A stretch of 64,000 nt of DNA from Hormiphora californensis (lineage: Eukaryota; Ctenophora; Tentaculata; Cydippida; Pleurobrachiidae), in assembly GCA_020137815.1 (NCBI GenBank), contig CM035353.1:6728298-6792297 (forward strand). Reading direction: 5' to 3'. Numbering within the stretch: position 1 is the first letter of the stretch; each line of letters begins with the position of its first letter. Below the pieces are notes generated by a model, which did no database searches, was not told the DNA's origin, and was given only the letters and a program-made list of their open reading frames with translations. Positions 63,655 through 64,000 of this stretch are shown in pieces. The position numbers and the translations under genes were made by a program.

Positions 63655-64000
63655 CTGGGATTAAGGGGATTATTTCGGGGGTCTCACATAGGATCCTGGG
63701 ATAAAGGGGATATTAGAAACTGTAAGCGATCTTCTATACGGGTGGGGTAAGAAACTCATCTCCCCTCAAATCCCTATTGTTCCGTGTTATGCCTCGTAGG
63801 GCGGTCATGATGGGATGATCGGCTTATTGCTATCAGGCCGAGGTGAGATATTATTATCCAAGAGTGGTGACTTAGAGGAAAAGAAGATATTATAAGGATG
63901 TTTGAAGAGGGAGAATCTCCCTGGGAGATGGGCCTTTCTTTCTCCCCGATGTCAGCACGAACCTGGTAGTAGTTGAGAGAGTACGGTAACAAGAGCTAAT
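63655..64000. other. Intron or upstream sequence, no supported feature
   Basis: A 25-base partial copy of the exon end (TCACATAGGATCCTGGGAT) follows at 63684-63702. A GT donor-like CAG|GTTCGTGC on the minus strand at about 63963-63972 could belong to another exon, but the encoded residues show no cysteines. Confidence 0.4.

Overview
The window is eukaryotic nuclear DNA. It has GT-AG introns, long intergenic-scale introns and many mobile elements. The encoded proteins (long cysteine-rich ephrin-receptor/GCC2_GCC3-like repeats, a C-type lectin, fucolectin/discoidin-like domains) are animal-type secreted proteins. The combination fits an early-branching animal, with a sponge the most natural guess, but nothing in the window fixes the phylum.

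The minus strand carries one giant gene from end to end. Reading donors and acceptors by eye gives 107 coding exons (from before position 1 up to 63654), about 18.4 kb of coding sequence or roughly 6,100 residues. Both ends lie outside the window. Every exon encodes short modules of the type C-P-x-G-Y-Y-C ... P-C-P-x-G-T-Y ... C-x-x-C. Intron phase was compared at every neighbouring exon pair and agrees throughout, which is the main reason for calling one gene rather than several. Three exons (55117-55591, 62164-62371, 62907-63105) need a one-base frame change.

Smaller genes sit inside its large introns. A secreted 222-residue C-type lectin (7197-8743, +) and a broken fucolectin-like gene (11362-11985, -) lie in the 6.9 kb intron 6041-12916. 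A discoidin-like two-domain gene (26650-27755, +) lies in the intron 24801-28259, and a secreted fucolectin-like gene (44959-45611, +) in the intron 43794-45999.

The rest is repeat sequence. It includes six copies of a 109-bp hAT-like MITE, all just downstream of 5' splice sites, and a family of elements whose terminal inverted repeats start with a G-tract and which have 8-bp target duplications (one nested in another). There are also 1.3-kb foldback palindromes, a 3.4-kb piggyBac-like non-autonomous element with TTAA target sites and a nested TA-flanked MITE, a three-hairpin cloverleaf-like DNA structure, and many minisatellites that have copied exon ends with their 5' splice sites.
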